A program made the translations under genes and the position numbers. A DNA stretch of 64,000 nucleotides from Pseudomonas sp. RIT623. GTDB taxonomy: Bacteria > Pseudomonadota > Gammaproteobacteria > Pseudomonadales > Pseudomonadaceae. Below the pieces are notes generated by a model. The model was not told the DNA's origin. It made no database searches and saw only the letters and a list, made by a program, of their open reading frames with translations. Positions 43,456 to 53,078 of the stretch are shown one piece after another; within the stretch, counting starts at the first letter, position 1, and the number at the start of each line of letters is the position of its first letter. The stretch spans positions 62,001 through 126,000 of the forward strand of contig NZ_SOZA01000011.1 of the NCBI RefSeq assembly GCF_004519305.1, read 5' to 3'.

Positions 43456-43891
43456 GCACGGCTCCAAGCATGAAGATGACGAGCATTCTACCCCCGAAGC
43501 GGACCCGCGTTCGAAGGCCTGGCCGCGAGTGCTGTTGTCGCTGGCGATCTTCGGCATGCTCGTGGGCCTGATGATCGGCCGCTTGACGGCACCCGAGGAG
43601 CGGGTGCTGGAGCAGGTGGAAGTGGTACAGGGTGGTCTCGACCTGTGGTTCAACGAACAACCGCAGTTGCATGGCGAGAATGTCGAGGGCACCGTGGCGC
43701 TGGTGTTCCAGGCCGAGGGCAAGGCCGCCCGCGGTCAGTTGCTGTTGCAGGGCAAGCCGGTGGGTTGGCGTTTGCAGAAAAGCGAGGAAGGCTTGCTGCT
43801 GACGCTGGTCGCCGCACGCCCCCTGCGCGGGGAATGGTCTGGCGCGCAGGAGGCGGGGCGTTGGCGGGTGCAGGTGCGCCTGCACGAATAA
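43454..43891 (+). CDS. Conserved single-pass membrane protein of unknown function
   Basis: Not recognised beyond its position. The 145 residues comprise a charged cytosolic N-terminus (~24 residues), one membrane helix ([17 protein letters not shown]) and a ~100-residue extracytoplasmic domain of predicted beta strands ([32 protein letters not shown]). No cysteines or enzyme motif are visible. AGGA lies about ten bases before the ATG, inside trmL, and the start codons of the two genes overlap by two bases. The gene lies between trmL and ntrC, as in other Pseudomonas from memory. Confidence 0.75.
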   Translation: MHGSKHEDDEHSTPEADPRSKAWPRVLLSLAIFGMLVGLMIGRLTAPEERVLEQVEVVQGGLDLWFNEQPQLHGENVEGTVALVFQAEGKAARGQLLLQGKPVGWRLQKSEEGLLLTLVAARPLRGEWSGAQEAGRWRVQVRLHE

Positions 43892-44070
43892 AAGAGGGGA
43901 TTGCCCGGCCTGCCTGTACCAGGGTCCCCGAAACTGGAGATGTCTGGGTTATTGCAGGTGTCGTGCCAGTTTTATGGGTATGGAAAAGCAAGGGTTTGCC
44001 CATATCTACAGCGGTCTTGGCGGATTATTTGCCTCGCCACGGTGCAAGGGGCACGTAATCGGTGCATGAA

Positions 44071-44102
44071 CCGCTCCCACGACATCCATAGCGTGGGAGC
44101 GG
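44071..44102. repeat. REP-like hairpin downstream of ntrC
   Basis: CCGCTCCCACG (44071-44081) is the exact inverse of CGTGGGAGCGG (44092-44102), continuing as GCTTGCCC. It lies in the 243-bp gap between the unknown membrane gene and ntrC, where nothing else is seen. Confidence 0.75.
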
Positions 44103-44134
44103 GCTTGCCCTGCAATTCGTTGCAACGTTTGGGC

Positions 44135-45571
44135 TCAGTGCTCTTGCGCTTCGTCGTCATCCCCGCCGTCAACATTCATCCCCAGCTCCTTGATCTTGCG
44201 CGTCAGGGTATTGCGTCCCCAGCCCAGCAACAGCGCCGCATCGCGACGGCGCCCGGCGGTGTGCTTGAGCGCGGTCTCGATCATGATCCGCTCGAAGCTC
44301 GGCACCGCGCTGTCCAGCAGGTCGCTCTGACCGCGGGCCAGGGCCTGGTCGGCCCACTGGCGCAGGGCCTGCTCCCAGTTGGTGACCGGCGCGGCGTCTT
44401 GTGGCAGGTTGAGCAGCTCGGGTGGCAAGTCGCCGATCAGCACTTCGCGGCTGGAGGCCATCACGGTGATCCAGCGGCAGGTGTTCTCCAGCTGGCGCAC
44501 GTTGCCCGGCCAGGGCAGGTTGCGAATGAACGCCTCGGTTTCCGGCTTGAGCAGCTTGGGCTCCACGGCCAGCTCCTGGGCAGCGCGGCCGAGAAAGTGA
44601 CGGGCCAGCGCCGGGATGTCCTCGCGACGGTCGGCCAGGCGCGGGATATGGATGCGAATCACATTCAGGCGGTGAAACAGGTCCTCACGGAACTTGCCGG
44701 CCTGGACCAGGGATTCGAGGTTCTGGTGGGTGGCGGCGATGATGCGCACGTCCACCTTCACCGGTACATGCCCGCCGACCCGGTAGAACTCGCCATCGGC
44801 CAGTACCCGTAGCAGGCGAGTCTGGGTGTCGGCGGGCATGTCGCCGATCTCGTCGAGGAACAACGTACCGCCGTCGGCCTGCTCGAAACGGCCGCGGCGC
44901 AGGTTGGCGGCACCGGTGAACGCGCCTTTCTCATGGCCGAACAGCTCGGACTCCATCAGGTCCTTGGGGATCGCCGCCATGTTCAGCGCGATGAACGGCG
45001 CAGCCGCCCGTGGGCTGTGGCGGTGCAAGGCGTGGGCCACCAGCTCCTTGCCGGTTCCCGACTCGCCGTTGATCAGCACGGTGATGTTGGAGTGGCTGAG
45101 CCGGCCGATGGCGCGGAACACCTCCTGCATTGCCGGCGCCTCGCCGATGATCTCGGGGGTGCGGGCCAGGGCCTGGGGTACTTCCAGGGCCTGTTGCTCC
45201 TGGGCGTGCTGGTTGGCGCGCTTGACCAGCGATACCGCTTCATCCACGTCGAACGGCTTGGGCAGGTACTCGAAGGCGCCGCCCTGGTATGAGGCCACGG
45301 CGCTGTCCAGGTCGGAGTGGGCGGTCATGATGATCACCGGCAGCCCTGGGTGCTGTTCGCGGATCTGCGCCAGCAGGTCGAGGCCACTGGCCCCCGGCAT
45401 GCGGATATCGGAGATGATCACGTCCGGTTGCTGGCGGGCCAGGCGACCCATGACGCCATCGGCGCTGTCGAAGCTCTGGGTGGTCATGCCTTCCTGTTGC
45501 AGGGCTTTTTCCAGCACCCAGCGGATGGAACGATCATCATCGACGATCCAGACGGTTTCACTTCGGCTCAT
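44135..45571 (-). CDS. ntrC: Nitrogen regulator NtrC (sigma-54 activator)
   Basis: A 478-residue response regulator that activates sigma-54 promoters under nitrogen limitation. The receiver domain has acidic residues WIVDDDRS and phospho-acceptor Asp55 in ISDIRMPG. The AAA+ domain has Walker A GESGTGKE, the sigma-54-contact loop GAFTGA and LFLDEIGDMP. A Fis-type helix-turn-helix closes the protein (RRRDAALLLGWGRNTLTRKIKELG). Its ATG overlaps the ntrB stop by four bases (ATGA), so the two are co-translated. Confidence 0.97.
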   Translation of the reverse strand: MSRSETVWIVDDDRSIRWVLEKALQQEGMTTQSFDSADGVMGRLARQQPDVIISDIRMPGASGLDLLAQIREQHPGLPVIIMTAHSDLDSAVASYQGGAFEYLPKPFDVDEAVSLVKRANQHAQEQQALEVPQALARTPEIIGEAPAMQEVFRAIGRLSHSNITVLINGESGTGKELVAHALHRHSPRAAAPFIALNMAAIPKDLMESELFGHEKGAFTGAANLRRGRFEQADGGTLFLDEIGDMPADTQTRLLRVLADGEFYRVGGHVPVKVDVRIIAATHQNLESLVQAGKFREDLFHRLNVIRIHIPRLADRREDIPALARHFLGRAAQELAVEPKLLKPETEAFIRNLPWPGNVRQLENTCRWITVMASSREVLIGDLPPELLNLPQDAAPVTNWEQALRQWADQALARGQSDLLDSAVPSFERIMIETALKHTAGRRRDAALLLGWGRNTLTRKIKELGMNVDGGDDDEAQEH

Positions 45572-46653
45572 GGGGCGGTGGCTCCTTGTTCCAGGGGCAG
45601 GTAGATGGAGAACGTGGTGTGGCCGGGGTGGCTCTCGCACTCGATCAGGCCCTGGTGCTGGCTGATGATGTTCTGGGTGATGGCCAGGCCCAGCCCGGTG
45701 CCGTCCGGGCGGCCGCTGACCATGGGGTAGAAGAGGGTGTCCTGCAGTTCGGCTGGGATGCCGGGGCCGTTGTCGACGATCTCGACCCGCGCCACCAGGC
45801 GGTGGCGCACATGGCCGATGGTGAACTGGCGCACCGCGCGGCTGCGCAGGGTGATGCGGCCCAGGCGCAGCTCGTTCTGGCCGCCGATGGCCTGCATGGC
45901 GTTGCGCACGATGTTGAGCACGGCCTGGATCATCTGCTCGCGGTCGATCAGCACATCCGGCAGGCTCGGGTCGTAGTCGCGCACCAGGGTTATGCCGCCC
46001 TGGCTCTCGGCCTCGACCAGGCTGCATACCCGTTCGAGCACTTCGTGGATGTTGGTCATGGCCAGCGACGGCAACTTGTTCGAGCCGAGCATGCGGTCGA
46101 CCAAATTGCGTAGGCGGTCGGCTTCTTCGATGATCACGTTGGTGTAGTCGCGCAGACCGTCCTCGGGCAGTTCGCGGGCTAGCAGTTGGGCTGCGCCACG
46201 GATGCCGCCGAGGGGGTTCTTGATCTCGTGGGCCAGGCCGCGCACCAGCATCTTGGTGGTTTCCTGCTTGCTCAACTGGGCTTCTTCCTTGGTGATGCGC
46301 AATAACCGGTCGCGCGGGTGCACCTCGAGCAACAGCAGGGTCTGGCCCTGGTGCAGGATGGGGGTCACGGCGTAGTCGACGGTGATGGTCTGCCCGGTCA
46401 GCGAGGTCAGTTGGGCTTCGCGCTTGGTGAACGGATGCGCGTGCTCCACGGCCTGGCGCAGCGAGTTGAGCGCCTCGGTCGATTCGGTGAATAGCTCACT
46501 GATGAACTGCCCATGGCTGCGCTGGCCGCTGACGGCCAAGAGCATTTCCGCGGCCGGGTTCATATATTCCAGGCGCAATTCGCCATTGAGCAGCAGCGTG
46601 GCTGTGGTCAGGTTGTCCAGAAGCAGACGGTGCTGTGCATCGCTGATGGTCAT
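45568..46653 (-). CDS. ntrB: Nitrogen sensor kinase NtrB
   Basis: A 361-residue soluble histidine kinase and phosphatase for NtrC, controlled by PII. An N-terminal PAS domain precedes the phospho-acceptor His142 in LAHEIKNPLGGIRG. Next come the N box NIVRNAMQAI, the G1 box VDNGPGIP and the G2 box GTGLGLAI. The upstream gap contains an NtrC-type palindrome (46883), which suggests autoregulation separate from glnA. Confidence 0.96.
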   Translation of the reverse strand: MTISDAQHRLLLDNLTTATLLLNGELRLEYMNPAAEMLLAVSGQRSHGQFISELFTESTEALNSLRQAVEHAHPFTKREAQLTSLTGQTITVDYAVTPILHQGQTLLLLEVHPRDRLLRITKEEAQLSKQETTKMLVRGLAHEIKNPLGGIRGAAQLLARELPEDGLRDYTNVIIEEADRLRNLVDRMLGSNKLPSLAMTNIHEVLERVCSLVEAESQGGITLVRDYDPSLPDVLIDREQMIQAVLNIVRNAMQAIGGQNELRLGRITLRSRAVRQFTIGHVRHRLVARVEIVDNGPGIPAELQDTLFYPMVSGRPDGTGLGLAITQNIISQHQGLIECESHPGHTTFSIYLPLEQGATAP

Positions 46654-46882
46654 AAGGCGTCGTTGACCTCTTTTGGCACAGTGGCGCCCGAGGGCTCTGG
46701 CCTGGGGCGCGCACGGAAGAGTGCTGGATGCAGTGAAAATGCAAGAACCAAACCAAAGCTCCGAAAAGAAGCGGGAAATCCAGACAAAGACCTGAAATTG
46801 CGCGAACTCTAGCCAGAAAGCCCTGGGTTATTGATTCTTTCGATCCAAAATGGGGTGCATGATAGGGCGCATCGCCTATCCG

Positions 46883-46899
46883 TGCACCAATATGGAGCA
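46883..46899. promoter_or_regulatory. NtrC-binding palindrome upstream of ntrBC
   Basis: TGCACCAATATGGAGCA matches the NtrC consensus TGCACCA-N3-TGGTGCA with one mismatch between arms. It lies about 230 bp before the ntrB start and 8 bp after the chorismate mutase stop. A weaker relative, CCAAAATGGGGTGCA, is at 46846-46860. No clear sigma-54 promoter was found between it and ntrB, so it may act in repression. Confidence 0.72.
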
Positions 46900-46907
46900 T
46901 AGGGTGG

Positions 46908-47450
46908 TCAGCGCAATTTGCACAGCTGGGCGCTGGCGCGAACCAGGGCGAGATGGCGCGTGGAGTCCTGGGTGCGATGTTGCAAGGCGTCGGCCAAGTG
47001 ATTGGCGCAATGCTCTGGTGGGGTCTGGTCAAAGCGGGCCAGGTCGCTCAACAGCTGTTCCTGGAGCAGGTCCAGTTCAGGGCGCACTTCGTTGGCCAGG
47101 TCGCGGCGTGGCTGGGTTGGTGCTTGTCGGGCGCGATGCCAGGTGTCGAGCAGGTGGTACTGCAGGAGCTTGTTGGCTTCGATCTGGTCGGCAAAAAACG
47201 CCCCGGCGCGAGCCGGGTCCAGATGGTGGGCGACGGCGGCCTGGCGTGCGCTGAGCAACACCTGGTGCTCGCGGTCGCTGGCTTGCACGGGTTGCTGGTG
47301 ATCCCACTTGTGCAGCGCGACAGCCTCGGCCAGGTCCAGGCGCCGGTCGATGGTGGCAAGCAACTGGTCCAGGGAAGGCGTGATGCTCGGTGAGGAGGCA
47401 CAACCGGATAGGGCGAAGCAGCAGGTCAGGGCGAGGGTGGTGGCACGCAT
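46908..47450 (-). CDS. aroQ: Exported chorismate mutase, AroQ-gamma type
   Basis: A 180-residue all-helical chorismate mutase of the secreted class (chorismate to prephenate). An N-terminal export signal (MRATTLALTCCFALSGC) precedes IDRRLDLAEAVALHKW, an early active-site helix. ADQIEANKLLQYHLLDTW carries the second set of catalytic positions. LSGC-AS resembles a lipobox, so it may be a lipoprotein rather than free periplasmic. AAGGAG precedes the ATG. It lies between glnA and ntrBC on the same strand. Why Pseudomonas exports this enzyme is not known. Confidence 0.87.
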   Translation of the reverse strand: MRATTLALTCCFALSGCASSPSITPSLDQLLATIDRRLDLAEAVALHKWDHQQPVQASDREHQVLLSARQAAVAHHLDPARAGAFFADQIEANKLLQYHLLDTWHRARQAPTQPRRDLANEVRPELDLLQEQLLSDLARFDQTPPEHCANHLADALQHRTQDSTRHLALVRASAQLCKLR

Positions 47451-47534
47451 GGCGATCTCCTTTGGAATGAAGCCTCGAGTGTCGCCTTTGGCTTTACGGC
47501 GGCTATATAGGTGTTGTTCGATGATGAGGGCGTG

Positions 47535-47564
47535 AAAAAGAAACGGCCTCCCGAAGGAGGCCGT
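47535..47564 (-). terminator. Rho-independent terminator after glnA
   Basis: ACGGCCTCC / GGAGGCCGT with a TTCG loop on the minus strand, then TTTCTTTTT. It lies 33 bp past the glnA stop and should limit readthrough into the chorismate mutase gene and ntrBC. Confidence 0.9.
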
Positions 47565-47596
47565 CATGCTGTCATCGACGCGGAGCGCCGATCAGA

Positions 47597-49003
47597 TCAG
47601 CAGCTGTAGTACAGCTCGTATTCCAGCGGGTGCACGAAGGTACGGACCTTGATCTCTTCCTCGCTCTTCAGCTCGATGAAGGCATCGATGAAGTCGTCGG
47701 AGAACACGCCGCCCTTGGTCAGGAACGCACGGCCCTTGTCCAGCTCTTCCAGGGCTTCCTTCAGGCTGCCGCAAACCTGCGGGATGTCCTTGGCCTCTTC
47801 CGGCGGCAGGTCATACAGGTTCTTGTCGGCGGCGTCGCCTGGGTGGATCTTGTTCTGGATACCGTCCAGGCCAGCCATCAGCAGGGCCGCGAAGGCCAGG
47901 TACGGGTTGGCCGATGGGTCCGGGAAGCGCGCTTCGATACGGCGGGCTTTCGGGCTGCCGACGTAGGGAATACGGATCGAGGCGGAACGGTTGCGTGCCG
48001 AGTAGGCCAGCATGACCGGGGCTTCGAAGCCTGGGACCAGGCGCTTGTACGAGTTGGTCGACGGGTTGGTGAAGCCGTTCAGGGCCTTGCCGTGCTTGAT
48101 GATGCCGCCGATGAAGTACAGGGCGGTGTCGGACAGGCCTGCATAGCCTTCGCCGGCGAAGGTGTTCTTGCCTTCTTTCCAGATCGACATGTGCACGTGC
48201 ATGCCCGAACCGTTGTCGCCGTACAGCGGCTTGGGCATGAAGGTGGCGGTACGGCCGTAGGCGTCGGCAACGTTGTGCACCACGTACTTCAGGGCCTGTA
48301 CTTCGTCAGCCTTCTTCACCAGGGTGTTGAACTTGACGCCGATTTCGTTCTGACCGGCGGTCGCCACTTCGTGGTGGTGAACTTCGACGGTCTGACCCAT
48401 CTCTTCCAGTGCGTTGCACATGGCGGTACGGATTTCGTGGTCGTGGTCGAACGGCGGAACCGGGAAGTAACCGCCTTTCACGCCCGGACGGTGGCCTTTG
48501 TTGCCGCCTTCGACGTCGGCATCGGACATCCACGAGCCTTGCTCGGAGAAGATCTTGAACATCGAGCCGGAGATGTCCGACTTGAACTTCACTTCGTCGA
48601 AGATGAAGAACTCAGGCTCAGGGCCGGCGAACACGGTGTCACCGATGCCGGTGCTCTTGAGGTACTCTTCGGCGCGCTTGGCGATCGCACGTGGGTCGCG
48701 ATCGTAGCCCTGCATGCTCGACGGGTCGACGATGTCGCAGGTGATGATCAGGGTCGGCTCTTCGGTGAACGGATCGAGCACGGCGGTCTCGTCGACCGGC
48801 ATCAGGATCATGTCCGAGGCTTCGATGCCTTTCCAGCCAGCGATGGAGGAGCCGTCGAACATCTTGCCGACTTCGAAGAAGTCTTCGTCCAGGCCATCGC
48901 GCGCCGGCATGGTCACGTGATGCTGAACGCCTTTGGTGTCCGTGAAACGCAGATCAATCCACTTGACGTCATGATCTTTGATGAGTTGAACCGACTTCGA
49001 CAT
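47597..49003 (-). CDS. glnA: Glutamine synthetase type I
   Basis: Makes glutamine from glutamate, ammonia and ATP as a dodecamer. The 468-residue protein has [17 protein letters not shown] near residue 50, the metal-ligand block [41 protein letters not shown], and adenylylation site Tyr397 in NLYDLP. It is thus a GlnE-regulated enzyme. GGAGGA lies upstream of the ATG. A sigma-54 promoter and NtrC site lie upstream, so nitrogen limitation should raise expression. With GltBD in this window it forms the GS-GOGAT cycle. Confidence 0.98.
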   Translation of the reverse strand: MSKSVQLIKDHDVKWIDLRFTDTKGVQHHVTMPARDGLDEDFFEVGKMFDGSSIAGWKGIEASDMILMPVDETAVLDPFTEEPTLIITCDIVDPSSMQGYDRDPRAIAKRAEEYLKSTGIGDTVFAGPEPEFFIFDEVKFKSDISGSMFKIFSEQGSWMSDADVEGGNKGHRPGVKGGYFPVPPFDHDHEIRTAMCNALEEMGQTVEVHHHEVATAGQNEIGVKFNTLVKKADEVQALKYVVHNVADAYGRTATFMPKPLYGDNGSGMHVHMSIWKEGKNTFAGEGYAGLSDTALYFIGGIIKHGKALNGFTNPSTNSYKRLVPGFEAPVMLAYSARNRSASIRIPYVGSPKARRIEARFPDPSANPYLAFAALLMAGLDGIQNKIHPGDAADKNLYDLPPEEAKDIPQVCGSLKEALEELDKGRAFLTKGGVFSDDFIDAFIELKSEEEIKVRTFVHPLEYELYYSC

Positions 49004-49100
49004 GTTGTCCTCCGGATGGTCTAGGGCGCTTGGCCGCGGCCCTGGAAAAAGGGTGTCGCTGGGCGCGGATAGTCGGCCAAGCTTACCTGCCTCACAAGGG

Positions 49101-49116
49101 AGCAAATTGCATGCCA
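49101..49116 (-). promoter_or_regulatory. Sigma-54 promoter of glnA
   Basis: On the minus strand TGGCATGCAATTTGCT has the -24 GG and -12 GC elements exactly ten bases apart. It lies about 98 bp before the glnA start; transcription should begin near 49090. Confidence 0.85.
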
Positions 49117-49220
49117 GTGCCCGAAAATGGCGAGGGCGGGATAAAAGGGGACGTTGGCGGGCATTTGCCAAGGTGGCGCTGATAAAGAGTGCACTCATAA
49201 GATGCGCTTTTCGGGACTAA

Positions 49221-49237
49221 TGCACCATTATGGTGCT
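49221..49237. promoter_or_regulatory. NtrC-binding palindrome of glnA
   Basis: TGCACCATTATGGTGCT is nearly the canonical NtrC site (TGCACCA-N3-TGGTGCA). It is centred about 140 bp upstream of the predicted sigma-54 start, a normal enhancer distance. A partial second site, TGCACTCATAAGATGCGC, lies at 49191-49208. Confidence 0.85.
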
Positions 49238-49393
49238 TGCCTGGGTGAAAGCCTCATCGAGGGGCAAACCCGCTCCCACGGGTACGTGCGCGAGAAATCC
49301 AACCTCTGTACAAAAGTTGGTCAAAAGCTGAGCAATTTCCGCTATAATTCGCGCCCCTCATTTTCGGTAGGCCCTGGGCGCGCTGTTAAACCA

Positions 49394-50848
49394 ATGAAAC
49401 TTATCGTCAAAGTCTTCCCAGAAATCACCATCAAGAGCCGGCCGGTGCGCAAACGCTTCATCCGCCAGCTCGCCAAGAACATCCGCAACGTGCTCAAGGA
49501 CCTTGATCCCGAGCTCGCGGTTGATGGTGTCTGGGATAATCTCGAGGTGGTCACCCGCGTCGAGGACGAAAAGATCCAGCGCGAAATGATCGAGCGCCTC
49601 ACCTGCACGCCGGGTATCACCCACTTCCTGCAGGTCGAGGAGTATGCACTGGGCGACTTCGACGACATCGTCGCCAAGTGCAAGCACCACTTCGGCCACC
49701 TGCTGGCCGGCAAGCGCTTCTCGGTACGCTGCAAGCGCGGCGGTCACCACGACTTCACCTCGATGGACGTCGACCGCTACGTCGGCAGCCAACTGCGCCA
49801 GCAGTGCGGCGCCGCCGGCATCGACCTGAAGACGCCAGAAGTCGTGGTACGCATGGAGATCCGTGACCAGCGCCTGTACGTGATCCACAGCCAGCACAAC
49901 GGCATCGGCGGCTACCCGTTGGGCGCCCTGGAGCAGACCCTGGTACTGATGTCCGGTGGCTTCGACTCCACCGTGGCGGCGTACCAGATGATGCGTCGCG
50001 GCCTGATGACCCATTTCTGCTTCTTCAACCTCGGTGGCCGTGCCCACGAGCTGGGCGTGATGGAAGTGGCCCACTACCTGTGGAAGAAGTACGGCAGCAG
50101 CCAGCGCGTGCTGTTCATCAGCGTGCCGTTCGAGGAAGTGGTCGGCGAGATCCTCAACAAGGTCGACAACAGCTACATGGGCGTCACCCTCAAGCGCATG
50201 ATGCTGCGCGGCGCCGCCCACATGGCCGACCGTCTGCAGATCGACGCGCTGGTCACCGGCGAGGCGATCTCCCAGGTGTCGAGCCAGACCTTGCCGAACC
50301 TGTCGATCATCGACTCGGCCACCGACAAGTTGGTGCTGCGCCCGCTGCTGGCTAGCCACAAGCAGGACATTATCGACCAGGCCAGCGAAATCGGTACCGC
50401 CGACTTCGCCAAGCACATGCCCGAATATTGCGGCGTGATCTCGGTGAACCCGACTACCCATGCCAAGCGTCACCGCATGGAGCACGAAGAAAAGCAGTTC
50501 GACATGGCCGTGCTGGAGCGCGCCCTGGAGCGTGCCAAGTTCATCTCCATCGACCATGTGATCGACGAGCTGGGCAAGGACATCGAAATCGAGGAAGTGG
50601 CCGAGGCGCTGCCAGGCCAGATCGTCATCGACATTCGTCACCCCGACGCCCAGGAAGACGAACCTCTGGTGCTGGAAGGCATCGAAGTCCAGGCCATGCC
50701 GTTCTACGCCATCAACAGCAAGTTCAAGCACCTGGACCCCACGCGCCAGTACTTGCTGTATTGCGACAAGGGTGTGATGAGCCGTCTGCACGCACACCAC
50801 CTGCTCAGTGAGGGACATGCCAATGTGCGTGTTTATCGTCCGACATAA
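49394..50848 (+). CDS. thiI: tRNA 4-thiouridine synthase / thiamine sulfurtransferase ThiI
   Basis: A 484-residue enzyme that adds sulfur to U8 of tRNA and supports thiazole synthesis. A ferredoxin-like/THUMP region covers residues ~1-165. The PP-loop ATP site is [11 protein letters not shown]-terminal rhodanese domain carries the persulfide cysteine near residue 457 ([10 protein letters not shown]), which marks the longer bifunctional form; its partner cysteine lies in [10 protein letters not shown]. The start [15 protein letters not shown] follows a sigma-70 TATAAT by ~50 bases. In-frame codons upstream belong to the regulatory region. Confidence 0.95.
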   Translation: MKLIVKVFPEITIKSRPVRKRFIRQLAKNIRNVLKDLDPELAVDGVWDNLEVVTRVEDEKIQREMIERLTCTPGITHFLQVEEYALGDFDDIVAKCKHHFGHLLAGKRFSVRCKRGGHHDFTSMDVDRYVGSQLRQQCGAAGIDLKTPEVVVRMEIRDQRLYVIHSQHNGIGGYPLGALEQTLVLMSGGFDSTVAAYQMMRRGLMTHFCFFNLGGRAHELGVMEVAHYLWKKYGSSQRVLFISVPFEEVVGEILNKVDNSYMGVTLKRMMLRGAAHMADRLQIDALVTGEAISQVSSQTLPNLSIIDSATDKLVLRPLLASHKQDIIDQASEIGTADFAKHMPEYCGVISVNPTTHAKRHRMEHEEKQFDMAVLERALERAKFISIDHVIDELGKDIEIEEVAEALPGQIVIDIRHPDAQEDEPLVLEGIEVQAMPFYAINSKFKHLDPTRQYLLYCDKGVMSRLHAHHLLSEGHANVRVYRPT

Positions 50849-50975
50849 GACGCCAGGGCTGTATGGCGGCAGCATCCGCCATCGCCCTCCCGACCACCGG
50901 GCCCGCTGAGCCGCAAACCGTACATATTCGCCGCCTACACTGGTGGCAACCGAATCCTCTGCTCGAGATACAGTT

Positions 50976-52796
50976 GTGATCGAAAATCTGCGTAACATCG
51001 CCATCATCGCCCACGTTGACCATGGTAAAACCACCCTGGTCGACAAACTCCTGCGCCAGTCCGGCACCCTGGAGCGTAACGAGCTCAACGACGAGCGCGT
51101 CATGGACTCCAACGACCAGGAAAAAGAGCGCGGCATTACCATTCTGGCGAAGAACACCGCCATCAACTGGAACGGCTACCACATCAACATCGTCGACACC
51201 CCCGGCCACGCCGACTTCGGTGGCGAGGTCGAGCGTGTAATGTCGATGGTCGACTCCGTGCTGCTGCTGGTCGACGCCCAGGACGGCCCGATGCCGCAAA
51301 CCCGCTTCGTGACCAAGAAGGCTTTCGAAGCTGGCCTCAAGCCGATCGTCGTGATCAACAAGGTCGACCGTCCGGGCGCACGTCCTGACTGGGTTCTGGA
51401 CCAGATCTTCGACCTGTTCGACAACCTCGGCGCCACCGACGAACAGCTGGACTTCAAAGTCGTCTACGCCTCGGCCCTGAACGGCATCGCCGGTCTGGAC
51501 CACACCGAAATGGGTGAGGACATGACCGCGCTGTACCAGTCGATCATCGACAACGTGCCAGCACCGTCTGTTGACCGTGACGGCCCGTTCCAGATGCAGA
51601 TCTCGGCCCTGGACTACAACAGCTTCCTCGGCGTTATCGGCGTTGGCCGTATTGCCCGTGGCCGCGTCAAGCCGAACACCCCGGTTGTCGCCATCGACAC
51701 CGAAGGCAAGAAGCGCAACGGTCGTATCCTCAAGCTGATGGGCCACCACGGTCTGCACCGTGTCGACGTCGAAGAAGCCCAGGCTGGCGACATCGTCTGC
51801 ATCAGCGGTTTCGACGAGCTGTTCATCTCCGACACCCTGTGCGCTCCGGATACCGTCGAGGCGATGAAGCCGCTGACCGTTGACGAGCCAACCGTTTCGA
51901 TGACCTTCCAGGTCAACGACTCGCCGTTCTGCGGCAAGGAAGGCAAGTTCGTCACCAGCCGTAACATCAAGGACCGCCTGGACAAGGAGCTGCTGTACAA
52001 CGTTGCCCTGCGCGTCCAGGAAACCGACTCCCCAGACAAGTTCAAGGTCTCGGGCCGTGGTGAGCTGCACCTGTCCGTTCTGATCGAAACCATGCGCCGT
52101 GAAGGCTTCGAGATGGCCGTGGGCCGTCCTGAAGTGATCATCCGCGAAGTAGACGGCGTCAAGCAGGAGCCGTTCGAGAACGTCACCATCGATATCCCTG
52201 AAGAATCCCAGGGCAAGGTCATGGAAGAGATGGGTCTGCGTAAGGGCGACCTGACCAACATGGTTCCGGATGGCAAGGGCCGTGTGCGCCTGGAGTACAA
52301 CATTCCAGCCCGTGGTCTGATCGGCTTCCGTAACCAGTTCCTGACCCTGACCAACGGTGCAGGCATCCTGACCTCGATCTTCGATCGCTACGACACCATG
52401 AAGTCGGGCCAGATGTCTGGCCGTCTGAACGGTGTTCTGGTTTCGGTCGAGACCGGCAAGGCGCTGACCTACTCGCTGGAAACCCTGCAGGCTCGTGGCA
52501 AGCTGTTCGTCGAGCACGGCCAGGAGATCTACAACGGTCAGATCATCGGCCTGAACAGCCGTGACAACGACCTGGGCGTGAACCCGACCAAAGGCAAGAA
52601 GCTCGACAACATGCGTGCTTCGGGCAAGGACGAAGTCATCGCCCTGGTACCGCCAGTTCGCCACACCCTCGAGCAGGCCCTGGAATTCATCCAGGACGAC
52701 GAGCTGTGCGAAGTGACGCCGAAGTCGATCCGTCTGCGCAAGAAGATCCTCGACGAAGGCGAGCGTACCCGCGCTGCCAAGAAAGCCAAGAACTGA
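50976..52796 (+). CDS. typA: Ribosome-associated GTPase TypA/BipA
   Basis: A 606-residue translational GTPase related to EF-G that helps 50S assembly and stress adaptation. The G motifs are AHVDHGKTT (P loop), [21 protein letters not shown] and SALNG. Domains II, III and V and the TypA-specific C-terminal region follow ([27 protein letters not shown]). GTG at 50976 gives [11 protein letters not shown], the family start, preceded by GAGATA. In-frame codons 33 bp upstream are unlikely. The gene ends at a strong terminator. Confidence 0.96.
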   Translation: MIENLRNIAIIAHVDHGKTTLVDKLLRQSGTLERNELNDERVMDSNDQEKERGITILAKNTAINWNGYHINIVDTPGHADFGGEVERVMSMVDSVLLLVDAQDGPMPQTRFVTKKAFEAGLKPIVVINKVDRPGARPDWVLDQIFDLFDNLGATDEQLDFKVVYASALNGIAGLDHTEMGEDMTALYQSIIDNVPAPSVDRDGPFQMQISALDYNSFLGVIGVGRIARGRVKPNTPVVAIDTEGKKRNGRILKLMGHHGLHRVDVEEAQAGDIVCISGFDELFISDTLCAPDTVEAMKPLTVDEPTVSMTFQVNDSPFCGKEGKFVTSRNIKDRLDKELLYNVALRVQETDSPDKFKVSGRGELHLSVLIETMRREGFEMAVGRPEVIIREVDGVKQEPFENVTIDIPEESQGKVMEEMGLRKGDLTNMVPDGKGRVRLEYNIPARGLIGFRNQFLTLTNGAGILTSIFDRYDTMKSGQMSGRLNGVLVSVETGKALTYSLETLQARGKLFVEHGQEIYNGQIIGLNSRDNDLGVNPTKGKKLDNMRASGKDEVIALVPPVRHTLEQALEFIQDDELCEVTPKSIRLRKKILDEGERTRAAKKAKN

Positions 52797-52815
52797 TTGA
52801 GTTCAGGCTGAAATG

Positions 52816-52854
52816 AAAACGCCCCCGGTCGCAAGGCCGGGGGCGTTTTTGTTT
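52816..52854 (+). terminator. Rho-independent terminator after typA
   Basis: AAAACGCCCCCGG (52816-52828) pairs with CCGGGGGCGTTTT (52837-52849), and the T run continues. It lies 19 bp after the typA stop. Confidence 0.93.
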
Positions 52855-52893
52855 GGGCTGCCCCAGGCTTCGTGGGGCGTGGTTGCGCAAACC

Positions 52894-53040
52894 GTAGGAG
52901 CCAGCATTGCTGGCGAACCCAGCGCTACGGTGCAGGGCACTGCAAAAAACTGGGGCCGCTTTGCGGCCCTTTCGCGGCACAAGGCCGCTCCTACAGGAGA
53001 TCGCGTTCCCTTGTAGGAGCGGCCTTGTGCCGCGAAAGGG
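52894..53040. repeat. REP cluster: one class-a element and a class-b pair with 29-bp perfect arms
   Basis: A class-a REP variant is at 52894-52918 (GTAGGAGCCAGCATTGCTGG and its tail). A second family follows: arms 52967-52995 and 53012-53040 are exact 29-bp inverses around TTTCGCGGCACAAGGCCGC, with a 16-bp spacer. No gene is seen in the 282 bp between typA and the cysteine-cluster gene. Confidence 0.92.
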
Positions 53041-53078
53041 CTGCAAGGCAGCCCCGGGATTTCAACAGCAAAGCAGGA

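Larger units (their letters stand above)
49004..49393. other. glnA-thiI divergent intergenic region
   Basis: 390 bp without a gene. It contains the glnA sigma-54 promoter and NtrC site, a REP fragment (GGGGCAAACCCGCTCCCACG, about 49261-49280), and the thiI -10 box TATAAT at 49343-49348. The -35 candidate GTCAAA at 49320-49325 is 17 bases before that -10, so thiI probably starts transcription near 49355. Confidence 0.65.

Noticed and set aside
46654..46882. Sigma-54 promoter for ntrBC
   Set aside because: No GG-N10-GC element with the right flanks was found, despite the NtrC palindrome upstream.
49154..49393. Extended N-terminus of thiI
   Set aside because: The frame is open but covers the NtrC site, a REP fragment and the thiI -10 box; the family starts at [10 protein letters not shown].
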